Assembly (NCBI GenBank): GCA_028871175.1
Contig: JAGWNU010000015.1
Coordinates: 1-35,265 of the forward strand
Source of the DNA: Burkholderiaceae bacterium
GTDB taxonomy: Bacteria; Pseudomonadota; Gammaproteobacteria; Burkholderiales; Burkholderiaceae
DNA: 35,265 bases
Direction of reading: 5' to 3'
In this document: piece by piece, positions 15,570-23,290 of the stretch
Position numbering within the stretch: the stretch's first letter is position 1
How the letters are laid out: each line of letters starts with the position of its first letter
Position numbers and translations under genes: made by a program
The notes under the pieces: generated by a model
The model's input: only the letters and a program-made list of their open reading frames with translations
Databases searched by the model: none
What the model was told of the DNA's origin: nothing

Positions 15570-18358
15570 GCGGCGTCGCCTGCCTTTTCTTGGAGCGGCG
15601 GCGCGGTGGCGCCCCGGCGCAGACGTGCCTCGTATGCGGCGGCCGTCATGGGCGCGCCAAACAGGAAGCCCTGCAGCTTGTCGCAGCCGGCCGCCTGCAG
15701 GAATTCGGCCTGTTCGAGCGTCTCGACACCCTCGGCGGTGACGGTCATGTCGAGCGACGCGGCCATCGCCACCACCGCGCGCGAGATCACGACGGAATCG
15801 CGATGGCGCGGGATCCCGGACACAAACGAGCGATCCACCTTCAGGTTGTCGATCGGAAAGCGCTGCAGATAGGACAGCGACGAGTAGCCCGTGCCGAAAT
15901 CGTCGATCGAAATGCGGACCCCCAACGCGGTCAGCGCGTCGAGCACCGGAATCACGGCGGCGGTGTCGCGCATGAGCAGACCCTCGGTGATTTCCATCTC
16001 CAGCGCCTTGGCGGGTAGTCCGGCCTCGGTCAGACACCGCGTGATGGTCGGCACCAGCGCTTCGCCAAACTGGCGCGGCGACAGGTTCACGGCCACGAAG
16101 AAGTCGGGCATGCACGTCGCGCGCCAGTGGGCCGCCTGCCGGCAGGCCTGGGCCAGCACCCATTCGCCGATGTCGCTGATCAGGCCCGCGTCTTCGGCCA
16201 CGGGAATGAACTCGGCTGGCGACACTTCGCCCAGTTCCGTGCTGTGCCAGCGCAGCAGCACCTCCGCGCCGACGATGTCCATCGACGTGGCATCGACGAT
16301 GGGCTGAAAGCGCAGCGACATCTCGTCGGCGGCCAGTGCCCGGCGCAGGTGGTATTCGAGCTGGAAGCGCCGCTGCGCGCGTTGCGACAGGCGCGCGGTG
16401 TATACGCGGTGTTGGTTGCGCCCGTTGTGCTTGGCGTTGTACATGGCAGCGTCGGCGCAGCGCAGCAGCGTGGCGGCATCGCTGCCGTGCTCCGGATACG
16501 CCGCAATCCCGATGGATGCGCCCAGGTAGTACTCGGTGCCGCCCGTCGAGAACGGCTGCGCGATCGCTTCGATGATCCGCGTGGCCAGACGCTCGGCTTC
16601 GGCCAGCGAGCGCACGTTGTCGAGCAGCACGACGAATTCGTCACCGCCCAGACGCGCCAGCGTGTCGGTCTGGCGCACGCAGGCCGACAAGCGCTGTGCC
16701 ACGATCCGCAGCAGATGGTCACCCGCCTCGTGCCCGGCGGTATCGTTGACCTGCTTGAAGCCGTCGAGGTCCAGAAACAGCACCGCCACCTGCTGGCCGT
16801 CTTCAGCCGACTGCTCCATGACGGCCTGCATGCGCTGCGAGAAATACGCGCGGTTGTACAACCCGGTCAGCGCATCACGCTGCGCGAGGAAGGTGAGCTG
16901 CTGCTGTGCCGCGCGCGCGGGGCCGATGTCGTTGAACGAGATCAGCACCGCGCTTGGCGCATCGTCCCCCGGGCGCACGATCGGCAGCACGTTCTCGTGC
17001 ACCCAGACCACCTCGCCGTCGACCAGCTCCAGGCCGATGGTCAGCCCCAGCAGGGGCCGGCCGGTGTTCAGCGCCACGTGCGTGGGACGTTCGACGAAGG
17101 GAATCTCGCTGCCATCCTCGCGCAACGAGCGGCGCATCAACGTGAGGTGGCTCGAGCCCACCGGCGAGCGGTTGCCCGCACGCAGGATGCGCCGCGCGCT
17201 CGGGTTGCACGCGAGGATGGTGCCGTCGGCGGCCTGTACGACGATACCTTCGGTCAGGTTGTCCACGGCGAGCCGGTAACGCTCCTCGCTCTCCTGCAGC
17301 TCGCGCGCGATATGGGCCTTCTGGACCGCCACGCCAATGATGTCGGTGATGCCATCGAGCAGACCCATCGCGTCGGCGGTAGGCGCGCGGGGCGCATCGT
17401 AATAGATGCCCATGGCGCCGATCATCTGGGCGTTGTCGCCGCGAATGGGGGTCGACCAGCACGCGCGCAGACCAAGCGGCGCCACGAGGTCGCGGTAGCC
17501 ATCCCACAGCGTGTCGGCGTCGATGTCTTCCACCACCACGCGCTTGTTGAGGAACATGGCCGTACCGCATGACCCGACCGCGGGCCCGAGCTCGAGGCCG
17601 ATCAACGCTTGCGACAGCGTAGGGGGCAATGACGGCGCCACCGCCTGCGTAATGTGCCGGCTATCGCTGGAGAGCAGCACCGAACAGACGGCGCCGTCAT
17701 CCAGCAAAGCCTCGACGAGGCGGCATACCTCAGCCAACAGGTCAGGTAGCCGCACATTGCGCGAGCTCATTTCGAGCACGGTCTTTTCGCAGCGCAGCAG
17801 CTCCTTGGCGCGCGCGGTCTCCGCGGCAAGCGCCCGGTAATTGGCTTCGGATTCGCGCAGCGCCTGCTCGGCGTGCTTGCGCTGGCTGATATCGCGTGCC
17901 ACCACCTGGATCGCGGTGCGCCACCCCAGTTGCACGGGCGCGGAGAGCACCTCGACGTCGACGGGCGTGCCGTCGCAGCGCAGCAGGGTCTGCTCGACGG
18001 GCGGCAGGCCAGCACTGTGCGTCACCATCCACTCGCGGCGCTGGCGGGCAAGCTGCACGGAGTTGCCATGCACGAACTCGTCCAACTCCCGGCCGACAAT
18101 ATCGCGCGCACTTTCCGCCCCGAACAGCCGCACGCCCGCCTCGTTGATGAAAACGATGATGTCGTCCGCCACGATGTACAGCGCATCCGGCATCTGCCGG
18201 ACGAGCGCCTCGTAGCGGTCGTCAGCGAGCGGTAGCGGCCGCGTCTCCATGAGATCCGATTCGGAACGGTCAGGCCGCTTTGCAGAAGTGGCGTCCATAT
18301 GGGTGCGGGCGGTAGGCCCGCCCTTGGGAACTCCCTCTTTCTTCTGCATATCGACCAT
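15542..18358 (-). CDS. PAS-GAF-PAS-GGDEF-EAL cyclic-di-GMP turnover protein
   Basis: A 938-residue cytoplasmic sensor enzyme if started at the ATG at 18358; ATGs at 18298 and 18250 are alternatives and none has a strong ribosome site. Domains in order: PAS (about 45-160), GAF (about 190-350), PAS (about 355-485), GGDEF (about 490-650), EAL (about 665-915). The cyclase motif GGDEF is intact at 571-575, with the RxxD product-inhibition site at 562-565 (RQTD). In the EAL domain the motif reads EVL (699-701) rather than EAL, but the catalytic acids remain: MEITEG, IDDFGTGYSS with DD at 819-820, K840 and AEGVET. It could therefore both make and break c-di-GMP. It diverges from phnM. The last codons contain the chemoreceptor's promoter. 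Confidence 0.93.
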   Translation of the reverse strand: MVDMQKKEGVPKGGPTARTHMDATSAKRPDRSESDLMETRPLPLADDRYEALVRQMPDALYIVADDIIVFINEAGVRLFGAESARDIVGRELDEFVHGNSVQLARQRREWMVTHSAGLPPVEQTLLRCDGTPVDVEVLSAPVQLGWRTAIQVVARDISQRKHAEQALRESEANYRALAAETARAKELLRCEKTVLEMSSRNVRLPDLLAEVCRLVEALLDDGAVCSVLLSSDSRHITQAVAPSLPPTLSQALIGLELGPAVGSCGTAMFLNKRVVVEDIDADTLWDGYRDLVAPLGLRACWSTPIRGDNAQMIGAMGIYYDAPRAPTADAMGLLDGITDIIGVAVQKAHIARELQESEERYRLAVDNLTEGIVVQAADGTILACNPSARRILRAGNRSPVGSSHLTLMRRSLREDGSEIPFVERPTHVALNTGRPLLGLTIGLELVDGEVVWVHENVLPIVRPGDDAPSAVLISFNDIGPARAAQQQLTFLAQRDALTGLYNRAYFSQRMQAVMEQSAEDGQQVAVLFLDLDGFKQVNDTAGHEAGDHLLRIVAQRLSACVRQTDTLARLGGDEFVVLLDNVRSLAEAERLATRIIEAIAQPFSTGGTEYYLGASIGIAAYPEHGSDAATLLRCADAAMYNAKHNGRNQHRVYTARLSQRAQRRFQLEYHLRRALAADEMSLRFQPIVDATSMDIVGAEVLLRWHSTELGEVSPAEFIPVAEDAGLISDIGEWVLAQACRQAAHWRATCMPDFFVAVNLSPRQFGEALVPTITRCLTEAGLPAKALEMEITEGLLMRDTAAVIPVLDALTALGVRISIDDFGTGYSSLSYLQRFPIDNLKVDRSFVSGIPRHRDSVVISRAVVAMAASLDMTVTAEGVETLEQAEFLQAAGCDKLQGFLFGAPMTAAAYEARLRRGATAPPLQEKAGDAAQAPGPLGR

Positions 18359-18520
18359 CGTGTCAGGAAAGTTAAGGCGTTCGGCTACTCTCCCCCCCTT
18401 CAGAGTGGGACAAACGGCCGATGTCGCATCGCCCGGCACACCAGTTGCGGCACAATGCCTGCACAACGTCCGCGCACGAGAACGCGGAAATGCGCGCCCG
18501 GGCTCACTCCTATTCGCCAC

Positions 18521-19696
18521 ATGCAATCGTTTTCGTCTTGTGTCGGCCACATTGCCGGCCTCATCTCGCGCCGCACCTTGCTGGCCGAAGGGCTCGCAGA
18601 GGCCGCCGTGCAATTTCGCGATGGGCACATCGTCGCGTGTGATGCCAGCACCACGCGGGGCATGCTCGACTGCGGAGATCTCCTGGTGCTGCCCGGCATC
18701 GTGGACCTGCACGGCGATGCATTCGAGCGCGCCGTCATGCCTCGGCCTGGCGTCGCCTTCCCGTACGAGACTGCGCTGGCCGACGTGGACGGCCAGCTGC
18801 TGGCCAGCGGCATCACCACTGAATTCCACGGCGTGACGTATTCGTGGGAGGGCGGCCTGCGCGGTGAGGCCTATGCCCTGCGCATGCTCGACACGCTCGA
18901 CGCCATGCGCCCCCACCTTGGCGCCGAACACCGGATGCACCTGCGCTACGAGCTGCACCACGCAGACGGCGTGGCCAACGCACTGGCCTGGATGCAGGCG
19001 GGCCGGGTACAGTTCCTGTCGTTCAATGACCACCTGCCCATGATGCGTGACAAGCTCGGCGATGCACGCAAGCTCGCGCAATACGCCGACCGCGCCGAAT
19101 GCGATGTCGATGGCTTCCTTGCCCGGCTGAATGCAGCCGCAGCCCATGCCGGCCAGCTCGACGATGTGACCGCCACGCTCGCGCAGGCGGCCCGCCGATA
19201 CGGCATCCCCATGGCCTCACATGACGAACCGGATGTGGACACGCGCAACGCATTCCACGCACACGGCTGCACGGTGACGGAATTCCCGCTGACCGATGCG
19301 GTAGCCCGCGCAGCGCGGGCGCACGGCGGACATGTCGTCTTTGGCGCCCCCAACGTGGTACGCGGCGGCAGCCATCACGGGGCGCCCGATGCAACCGCCA
19401 TGGTCAAGGCCGGTTTGGGCACCGTCTTGGCGTCGGATTACTACTACCCCGCCTTGCTGGCCGCCCCGTTCACGCTGGCCGAACGCGGCATCGTGCCGCT
19501 GGCGCAGGCGTGGGCGCTGGTGGCCGCCAACCCCGCCGAGGCAGCGGGCCTGGCCGATCGCGGCCGGCTCGCCGACGGCCTGCGCGCCGATGCCATCGTG
19601 GTGGATGACCGCCGCCCTGGGCTGCCGCGCGTGGTGGCTGCCGTGGTGGGCGGCCGGCTGCGCCACGCAACGGCCCAACTGCCGTTCATCGGCTGA
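18521..19696 (+). CDS. phnM: PhnM, alpha-D-ribose 1-methylphosphonate 5-triphosphate diphosphatase
   Basis: A 391-residue metal-dependent amidohydrolase-fold enzyme. In the C-P lyase pathway it cuts pyrophosphate from ribose 1-alkylphosphonate 5-triphosphate to give the 5-phosphate that C-P lyase acts on. Visible features are the HGD metal motif at 64-66 within LPGIVDLHGDAFE, the PhnM-specific segments PRPGVAFPYETAL and RVQFLSFNDHLP, SHDEPD around residue 234, and NVVRGGSHHG. The length is normal. The ATG at 18521 is the first that leaves a complete N-terminal domain; no clear ribosome site precedes it. The DUF1045 gene follows after eight bases. The other C-P lyase genes (phnG-L) are absent from this window, so this pair is split from the core or works with a distant cluster. 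Confidence 0.93.
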   Translation: MQSFSSCVGHIAGLISRRTLLAEGLAEAAVQFRDGHIVACDASTTRGMLDCGDLLVLPGIVDLHGDAFERAVMPRPGVAFPYETALADVDGQLLASGITTEFHGVTYSWEGGLRGEAYALRMLDTLDAMRPHLGAEHRMHLRYELHHADGVANALAWMQAGRVQFLSFNDHLPMMRDKLGDARKLAQYADRAECDVDGFLARLNAAAAHAGQLDDVTATLAQAARRYGIPMASHDEPDVDTRNAFHAHGCTVTEFPLTDAVARAARAHGGHVVFGAPNVVRGGSHHGAPDATAMVKAGLGTVLASDYYYPALLAAPFTLAERGIVPLAQAWALVAANPAEAAGLADRGRLADGLRADAIVVDDRRPGLPRVVAAVVGGRLRHATAQLPFIG

Positions 19697-19704
19697 CGGC
19701 TGAC

Positions 19705-20448
19705 ATGAGCGATCTGCAGGCACCGCTGCCAAACGCCTGGCGGTATGCGCTCTACCTGCTGCCGCCGGAGCCGTGGTACGCACTCGGCACGCGCTGGCTC
19801 GGCCGCTGTGCCCGGCGCAATGAAGCCATCGCTTCCGAACACCGCCAGCCGCTGGCCCGCGACGCGGGTGTCGATATCGCCACGCTCGACCGCTGGACGG
19901 AAGCGCCCCGCCACTACGGTCTGCACGCCACCCTGAAGCCGCCCTTTCGCCTGGCCGGCACGCACACCGTGGATGCGCTGGATGCCGCCCTGCGCCGGTT
20001 TGCGGTGCAGCATCGCCCGCTCCCGATCGAACCGGTACTGCAAACGCTGCGGGGCTTCCTCGCGTGGCGCCTGCGCCACGGCGATCCGGCCCGCGACGCC
20101 CTTCACGCCTTCGCCGATGCCTGCGTGCGGGAGTTCGACACCTTCCGTGCCCCGCCACCGCCCAGCGAACTTGCGCGCCGACGCCATGCAGGCCTGTCGC
20201 CCGCACAGGAGCGTCATCTCCAGCACTGGGGATATCCGTACGTGTTCGACACGTTCACCTTCCACATCACGCTCACCGGCAAACTGGCCCACGGCGAGCA
20301 GCTCGCCTGCTACCGCGCCCTGGAGGCCGCCAACGCCGCGCTGCCGCCTACCCTGTCGATCGACCACGTCGCACTGTTCACCCAGGCCGCGCCAGACGCT
20401 GCCTTCACGGTGGCGCGCGTCTACCGCTTCGACGGCAGGGTCGAGTGA
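19705..20448 (+). CDS. DUF1045 phosphonate-operon protein, 2H phosphoesterase-like
   Basis: A 247-residue protein of the family regularly encoded beside phn genes (phosphonate metabolism protein, DUF1045). It shows the two HxT motifs of the 2H (LigT/2'-5' ligase) fold: HATLKPPF at 74-81 and HITLTG at 187-192. WRYALYLLPPEPWYALGTRWLGR at the N-terminus is also typical of the family. The fold implies phosphoester or cyclic phosphate chemistry, possibly on a ribosyl phosphate intermediate of the C-P lyase route, as PhnPP-like functions do; the reaction is inference. It is translated directly after phnM with an eight-base gap, so the two are co-expressed. It converges on the secreted protein gene ending at 20473. 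Confidence 0.88.
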   Translation: MSDLQAPLPNAWRYALYLLPPEPWYALGTRWLGRCARRNEAIASEHRQPLARDAGVDIATLDRWTEAPRHYGLHATLKPPFRLAGTHTVDALDAALRRFAVQHRPLPIEPVLQTLRGFLAWRLRHGDPARDALHAFADACVREFDTFRAPPPPSELARRRHAGLSPAQERHLQHWGYPYVFDTFTFHITLTGKLAHGEQLACYRALEAANAALPPTLSIDHVALFTQAAPDAAFTVARVYRFDGRVE

Positions 20449-20472
20449 TCGTCCTGCCGGAGGCCCGCGCGC

Positions 20473-21270
20473 TCAGCGCTTCAGATCGACCACGTCGATC
20501 ACTTCCGTCTGGCCGTGCTGCTCGACCTCCTGGCGCATCACCACGCCAGCTTCGGGGCAGAACCAGTCGGTAATGCGGGCCACGGTCGGGGCAGGCTCGA
20601 GCGACTCGTCGCCCAGACGCAACACGCCCAGCGTGGCCGTGCGCGTGTACCGGATCGGCCGACATTGCAGAACCCCCACCGCCGTGTTCATCGGTTGCGG
20701 CGGACCCACCTCCCGCTCCGACACTTCCACCTTGGCATGCTCGGCGCGCATGCGGCCCACCGAGATCCCCAGACGTGGGGACACCACGTCGAAGTCGAAG
20801 CTGGATTCGTAGGTGTCGCCGGGCAGCGTGTGCGCCTCGGGGGCCAGACCGGCGCCGTAGAGGAACATGCCGGAAATGGCGGTGCTCACGGTGCCAATCA
20901 GATCGGCGTGTTCGCTTTGCGCAAACACGCGGCCATTGATGCTGACGATGCGCGTGACCACACCGGCCTCGTCCACCAGCAGTTGATGCTCCTGCACCGT
21001 CTCGATCGGTCTGCCGCCGAGCGCGACGAGGCCCGACTTCGCGTCGATACGCAGCCCGATCTCGCAGCCGTCCTGGATGTCCCGATTGACGTCGTGCAGC
21101 TTGAACTCGACGATCATCGGCGTCTTGCCGTTGCCGTCCAGCCGCACCTGGCTGCCGTCATGTACCCAAGAGGCCGTGCACAGGCCGGCCGCACGCGCGG
21201 GCAAGGCGAGCCCTGCCGCCCCCGCAACGAGCCAGGCAACCAGCGTCCACAAAGAAAAACGCCGATGCAT
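20473..21270 (-). CDS. Secreted protein of unknown function
   Basis: A 265-residue exported protein from the ATG at 21270, or 269 from the ATG at 21282. The signal peptide is MHRRFSLWTLVAWLVAGAAG with a cut near ARAA. The mature part is beta-rich, with cysteines at the start (GLCTASWVHDGSQVRLDGNG), in the first third (DGCEIGL), and two later (LQCRPIRYTRTATLG, TDWFCPEAG) that could pair as disulfides. I do not recognise the family. It lies 40 bases downstream of the KFDPYTQGA repeat gene, but an intrinsic terminator covers both possible start codons, so only read-through transcripts or a promoter hidden in the repeat gene would express it. The longer upstream frame is a shadow of the repeats. 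Confidence 0.72.
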   Translation of the reverse strand: MHRRFSLWTLVAWLVAGAAGLALPARAAGLCTASWVHDGSQVRLDGNGKTPMIVEFKLHDVNRDIQDGCEIGLRIDAKSGLVALGGRPIETVQEHQLLVDEAGVVTRIVSINGRVFAQSEHADLIGTVSTAISGMFLYGAGLAPEAHTLPGDTYESSFDFDVVSPRLGISVGRMRAEHAKVEVSEREVGPPQPMNTAVGVLQCRPIRYTRTATLGVLRLGDESLEPAPTVARITDWFCPEAGVVMRQEVEQHGQTEVIDVVDLKR

Positions 21271-21288
21271 CTGGCGATGCATCAGCGT
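21252..21288 (-). terminator. Rho-independent terminator overlapping the downstream gene's start codon
   Basis: Reading the minus strand, ACGCTGATGCATC (21288-21276) pairs with GATGCATCGGCGT (21271-21259) in a 13-bp stem with one G-U pair and a GCCA loop, followed by TTTTCTTTG. It lies just after the repeat-protein stop (21311). Each arm holds an ATG (21282 and 21270) that is a possible start of the secreted protein gene. Confidence 0.85.
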
Positions 21289-21310
21289 CTTTACGGTCCT
21301 TAACACGGGC

Positions 21311-21721
21311 TTACTGCTTGTTCTGACCCTTGCTGTTGGCACCCTGGCTGTAGGGATCGAACTTTTCCCCGGCCTTGGCGCCCTGGGTGTACGGGTCGAA
21401 CTTTTCGCCCGCCTTGGCACCCTGCGTGTATGGATCGTATTTGCCCTGCGTAACGTTGGCCGGCTGGGCGCCCGGGTTGAGCGCGTTGGCCGTGCTGTCG
21501 GCACCTTGCGTGTACGGGTCGAACTTCTTGTTCGCGCCTTGCGTGTACGGATCGAACTTCTCGCCGGCCTTGGCGCCTTGGGTGTACGGGTCGAACTTCT
21601 CGCCGGCCTTGGCGCCCTGCGTGTAGGGGTCGAACTTCTTGTCGGTCTGTGCGTGGGCCATGCCGCTGACGGCAGCCACGACAGCGACCGCTGCCACGAG
21701 ATTGAGACGTTTGTACGGCAT
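21311..21721 (-). CDS. Small secreted protein made of seven KFDPYTQGA repeats
   Basis: A 136-residue exported protein. The ATG at 21721 is fixed by GGAAAGGAG seven bases upstream. The signal peptide is MPYKRLNLVAAVAVVAAVSG with a cut after MAHA (residue 24). Nearly all of the mature protein is a tandem array of KFDPYTQGA units (residues 29-128), mostly as 13-residue KFDPYTQGAKAGE, with a non-repeat insert DSTANALNPGAQPANVTQG after the fourth copy and variants KYDPYTQGA and KFDPYSQGA. There is no cysteine or membrane segment, and it ends NSKGQNKQ. It has a good promoter (21844-21872), strong ribosome site and terminator, which suggest high expression. I know of similar repeats only as hypothetical proteins in Ralstonia/Burkholderia relatives; the function is unknown. 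Confidence 0.85.
   Translation of the reverse strand: MPYKRLNLVAAVAVVAAVSGMAHAQTDKKFDPYTQGAKAGEKFDPYTQGAKAGEKFDPYTQGANKKFDPYTQGADSTANALNPGAQPANVTQGKYDPYTQGAKAGEKFDPYTQGAKAGEKFDPYSQGANSKGQNKQ
21338..21637 (-). repeat. Tandem 39-bp coding repeats
   Basis: These 300 bases hold seven copies of a unit encoding KFDPYTQGA, five of them in a 13-codon frame or close to it. The third base of codons varies between copies (for example cttttcgcc versus cttctcgcc), so the array is old enough to have drifted silently while the peptide was kept. The period of 13 codons keeps all frames open and creates shadow frames. Confidence 0.9.
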
Positions 21722-21843
21722 CTGAAGCTCCTTTCCTATGGATCGTTTGGGCTGATGGTGCAGCCTCATTTTTGAACGTATCCCGATGCAGCCACCGCTC
21801 GATGGCCCTGGCCGCAGCGCCGGGAAACCCCTCTCCTGCCCGT

Positions 21844-21872
21844 AAGCTATGGCATGCGCCGAGGAAAGTCAA
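21844..21872 (-). promoter_or_regulatory. Sigma-70-type promoter for the repeat protein gene
   Basis: On the minus strand TTGACT (21872-21867), a 17-base spacer and TAGCTT (21849-21844). The -35 matches 5 of 6 consensus bases and the -10 about half. Transcription would start near 21837, giving a leader of about 115 bases to the ATG at 21721. Confidence 0.6.
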
Positions 21873-21912
21873 CGCACAGGAACTGCATATTTTTTAGGCA
21901 GATTGAGACAGA

Positions 21913-23109
21913 TCAGTGATGCTTCCCGGACCCGCTCCTCGGACGGATCGCGCCCGGCCCTGCCACGGCAATCAGTGCCATCGTCAACGCCACGACCGAC
22001 AGACCCCAGCGCAGGTCGGACCGGTGCGCAATCAGGCCGATGACGACGGGACCGATCAGCAGGCCCACGTAGGCGAAGCGTGCCACCGCCGCAATGCCTT
22101 CCGCGGCGGGCACGCCCGGCAGGCGCGAAGCGGTGATGAAAAAGATCGGCACCATGTTCGCCGCGCCCACGCCCATCAGCGCGAAACCCACCAGCGCGGC
22201 AGCCGGCGCCGGCCAGAACAGGGCCAGCAGGATGCCGCCCGTGGCCAGCCCACCGCTGGCGCCGAGCACGCGCATGTTGCCCCAGCGCCCGCGCGCGACA
22301 TCCCCTCCGAAGCGGGCGAGCGCCATGCCGCCCGAGAACGCCGCATAGCCGGCGCTGGCGATGGCTTCTGGCGACTGTGCGATCTCACGCATGTAGACGG
22401 TGGTCCAGTCGTACATCGCGCCTTCACCCACCAGGCCGAAGAATGCAAGCAGCCCCAGCACGAACAGCGTGCGCCCCGTGGTGGGGTGCGCGGGTTCGCC
22501 TTCTGCGTGTACGTGATCGGGCAGCATGTACGGCCCCGCGCACAGCGCCGTGGCCATCGTGACGAGCGCCATGCCGGCGCAATGCATGGCCGGCGGGACG
22601 CCCCATTCCAGCAGCACGCCCCCCACCGCAGCGCCCGTCATGCCGCCCAGGCTGAACATGCCGTGCAGTGACGAGATGATCGGCTTGTGGTGGTTGGCCT
22701 CTACCGTGGCAGCCTGCGCATTGATGGCCACGTCGAATCCCGCGTTGGAGATCCCGAACAAGAGCAGCACTGCCAGCAGCGCCGGGTAGCTGGGCATCAG
22801 CATGATCAGCGCGGTGACGATGCCGAACGCAATGCCGCCCTGCATGCTCGCGCGCCGCGTGCCGACACGGGCGGCCCAGCGGCCCGCAAACTTCATCGCG
22901 ACAATGGCGCCGGCCGCCACCATGAACATCGCCAGCGACAGCGACGCCTCGGACAACCCGAAGCGCGCCTTCACCGTCGGAATGTGGATACCCCAGGTCG
23001 CAAACGTTGCACCATTGACGAAAAAGAGCGCCATCGTGGCCGCGCGGGCCGATAGGGGAAGCCGGCGTCGCTGCAGGGCACCGGCAGGTTGGACGAGATC
23101 GGAAGACAT
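21913..23109 (-). CDS. MFS transporter, YbjJ-like
   Basis: A 398-residue inner membrane protein with about 12 hydrophobic helices, beginning MALFFVNGATFATWGIHIPT after a short cytoplasmic N-terminus. The MFS loop between helices 2 and 3 reads RWAARVGTRRASM. The segment NAGFDVAINAQAATVEANHH followed by ISSLHGMFSLGG is typical of the YbjJ-type group of the major facilitator superfamily. The substrate of this group is not established. The ATG at 23109 fits the topology, although no strong ribosome site is seen; the longer frame upstream has no homologous look. It diverges from ku and stands upstream of the repeat protein gene on the same strand, from which its own promoter separates it. Confidence 0.88.
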   Translation of the reverse strand: MSSDLVQPAGALQRRRLPLSARAATMALFFVNGATFATWGIHIPTVKARFGLSEASLSLAMFMVAAGAIVAMKFAGRWAARVGTRRASMQGGIAFGIVTALIMLMPSYPALLAVLLLFGISNAGFDVAINAQAATVEANHHKPIISSLHGMFSLGGMTGAAVGGVLLEWGVPPAMHCAGMALVTMATALCAGPYMLPDHVHAEGEPAHPTTGRTLFVLGLLAFFGLVGEGAMYDWTTVYMREIAQSPEAIASAGYAAFSGGMALARFGGDVARGRWGNMRVLGASGGLATGGILLALFWPAPAAALVGFALMGVGAANMVPIFFITASRLPGVPAAEGIAAVARFAYVGLLIGPVVIGLIAHRSDLRWGLSVVALTMALIAVAGPGAIRPRSGSGKHH

Positions 23110-23290
23110 GGGGAACTGCTGAGAAAGGCACGCGCGGCGCCATCTGTCGCGCCGCAAAGGCACCATGCTACCGCGCCATGCTGAAGAACGTATGACGCCA
23201 GCAGGCGCATCGTGCAGCGCCGCACGCATGGCGGGCGGGTATGCCGCTTGCGTCACCGCCGTGGCATCCACCGCATCTGGGAGTTCCGCC

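Noticed and set aside
16127-17572. 481-residue plus-strand frame opposite the GGDEF-EAL gene
   Set aside because: It is antisense to conserved GAF, PAS and GGDEF coding sequence and has no recognisable motif.
18375-18405. Possible sigma-28 site before the GGDEF-EAL gene (TGAAG-N12-GCCGAACG)
   Set aside because: The -10 diverges in its last three bases from GCCGATAA and the spacer is two to three bases too short compared with the two convincing sites.
18359-19147. N-terminal extension of the GGDEF-EAL frame to 1201 residues
   Set aside because: The extra part is antisense to phnM, which is certain; the PAS domain begins well inside the shorter protein.
21283-21504. Upstream extension of the secreted protein to 343 residues
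   Set aside because: The added part is the KFDPYTQGA repeat DNA read in another frame, which stays open only because of the 39-bp period; it would also remove the signal peptide from the N-terminus.
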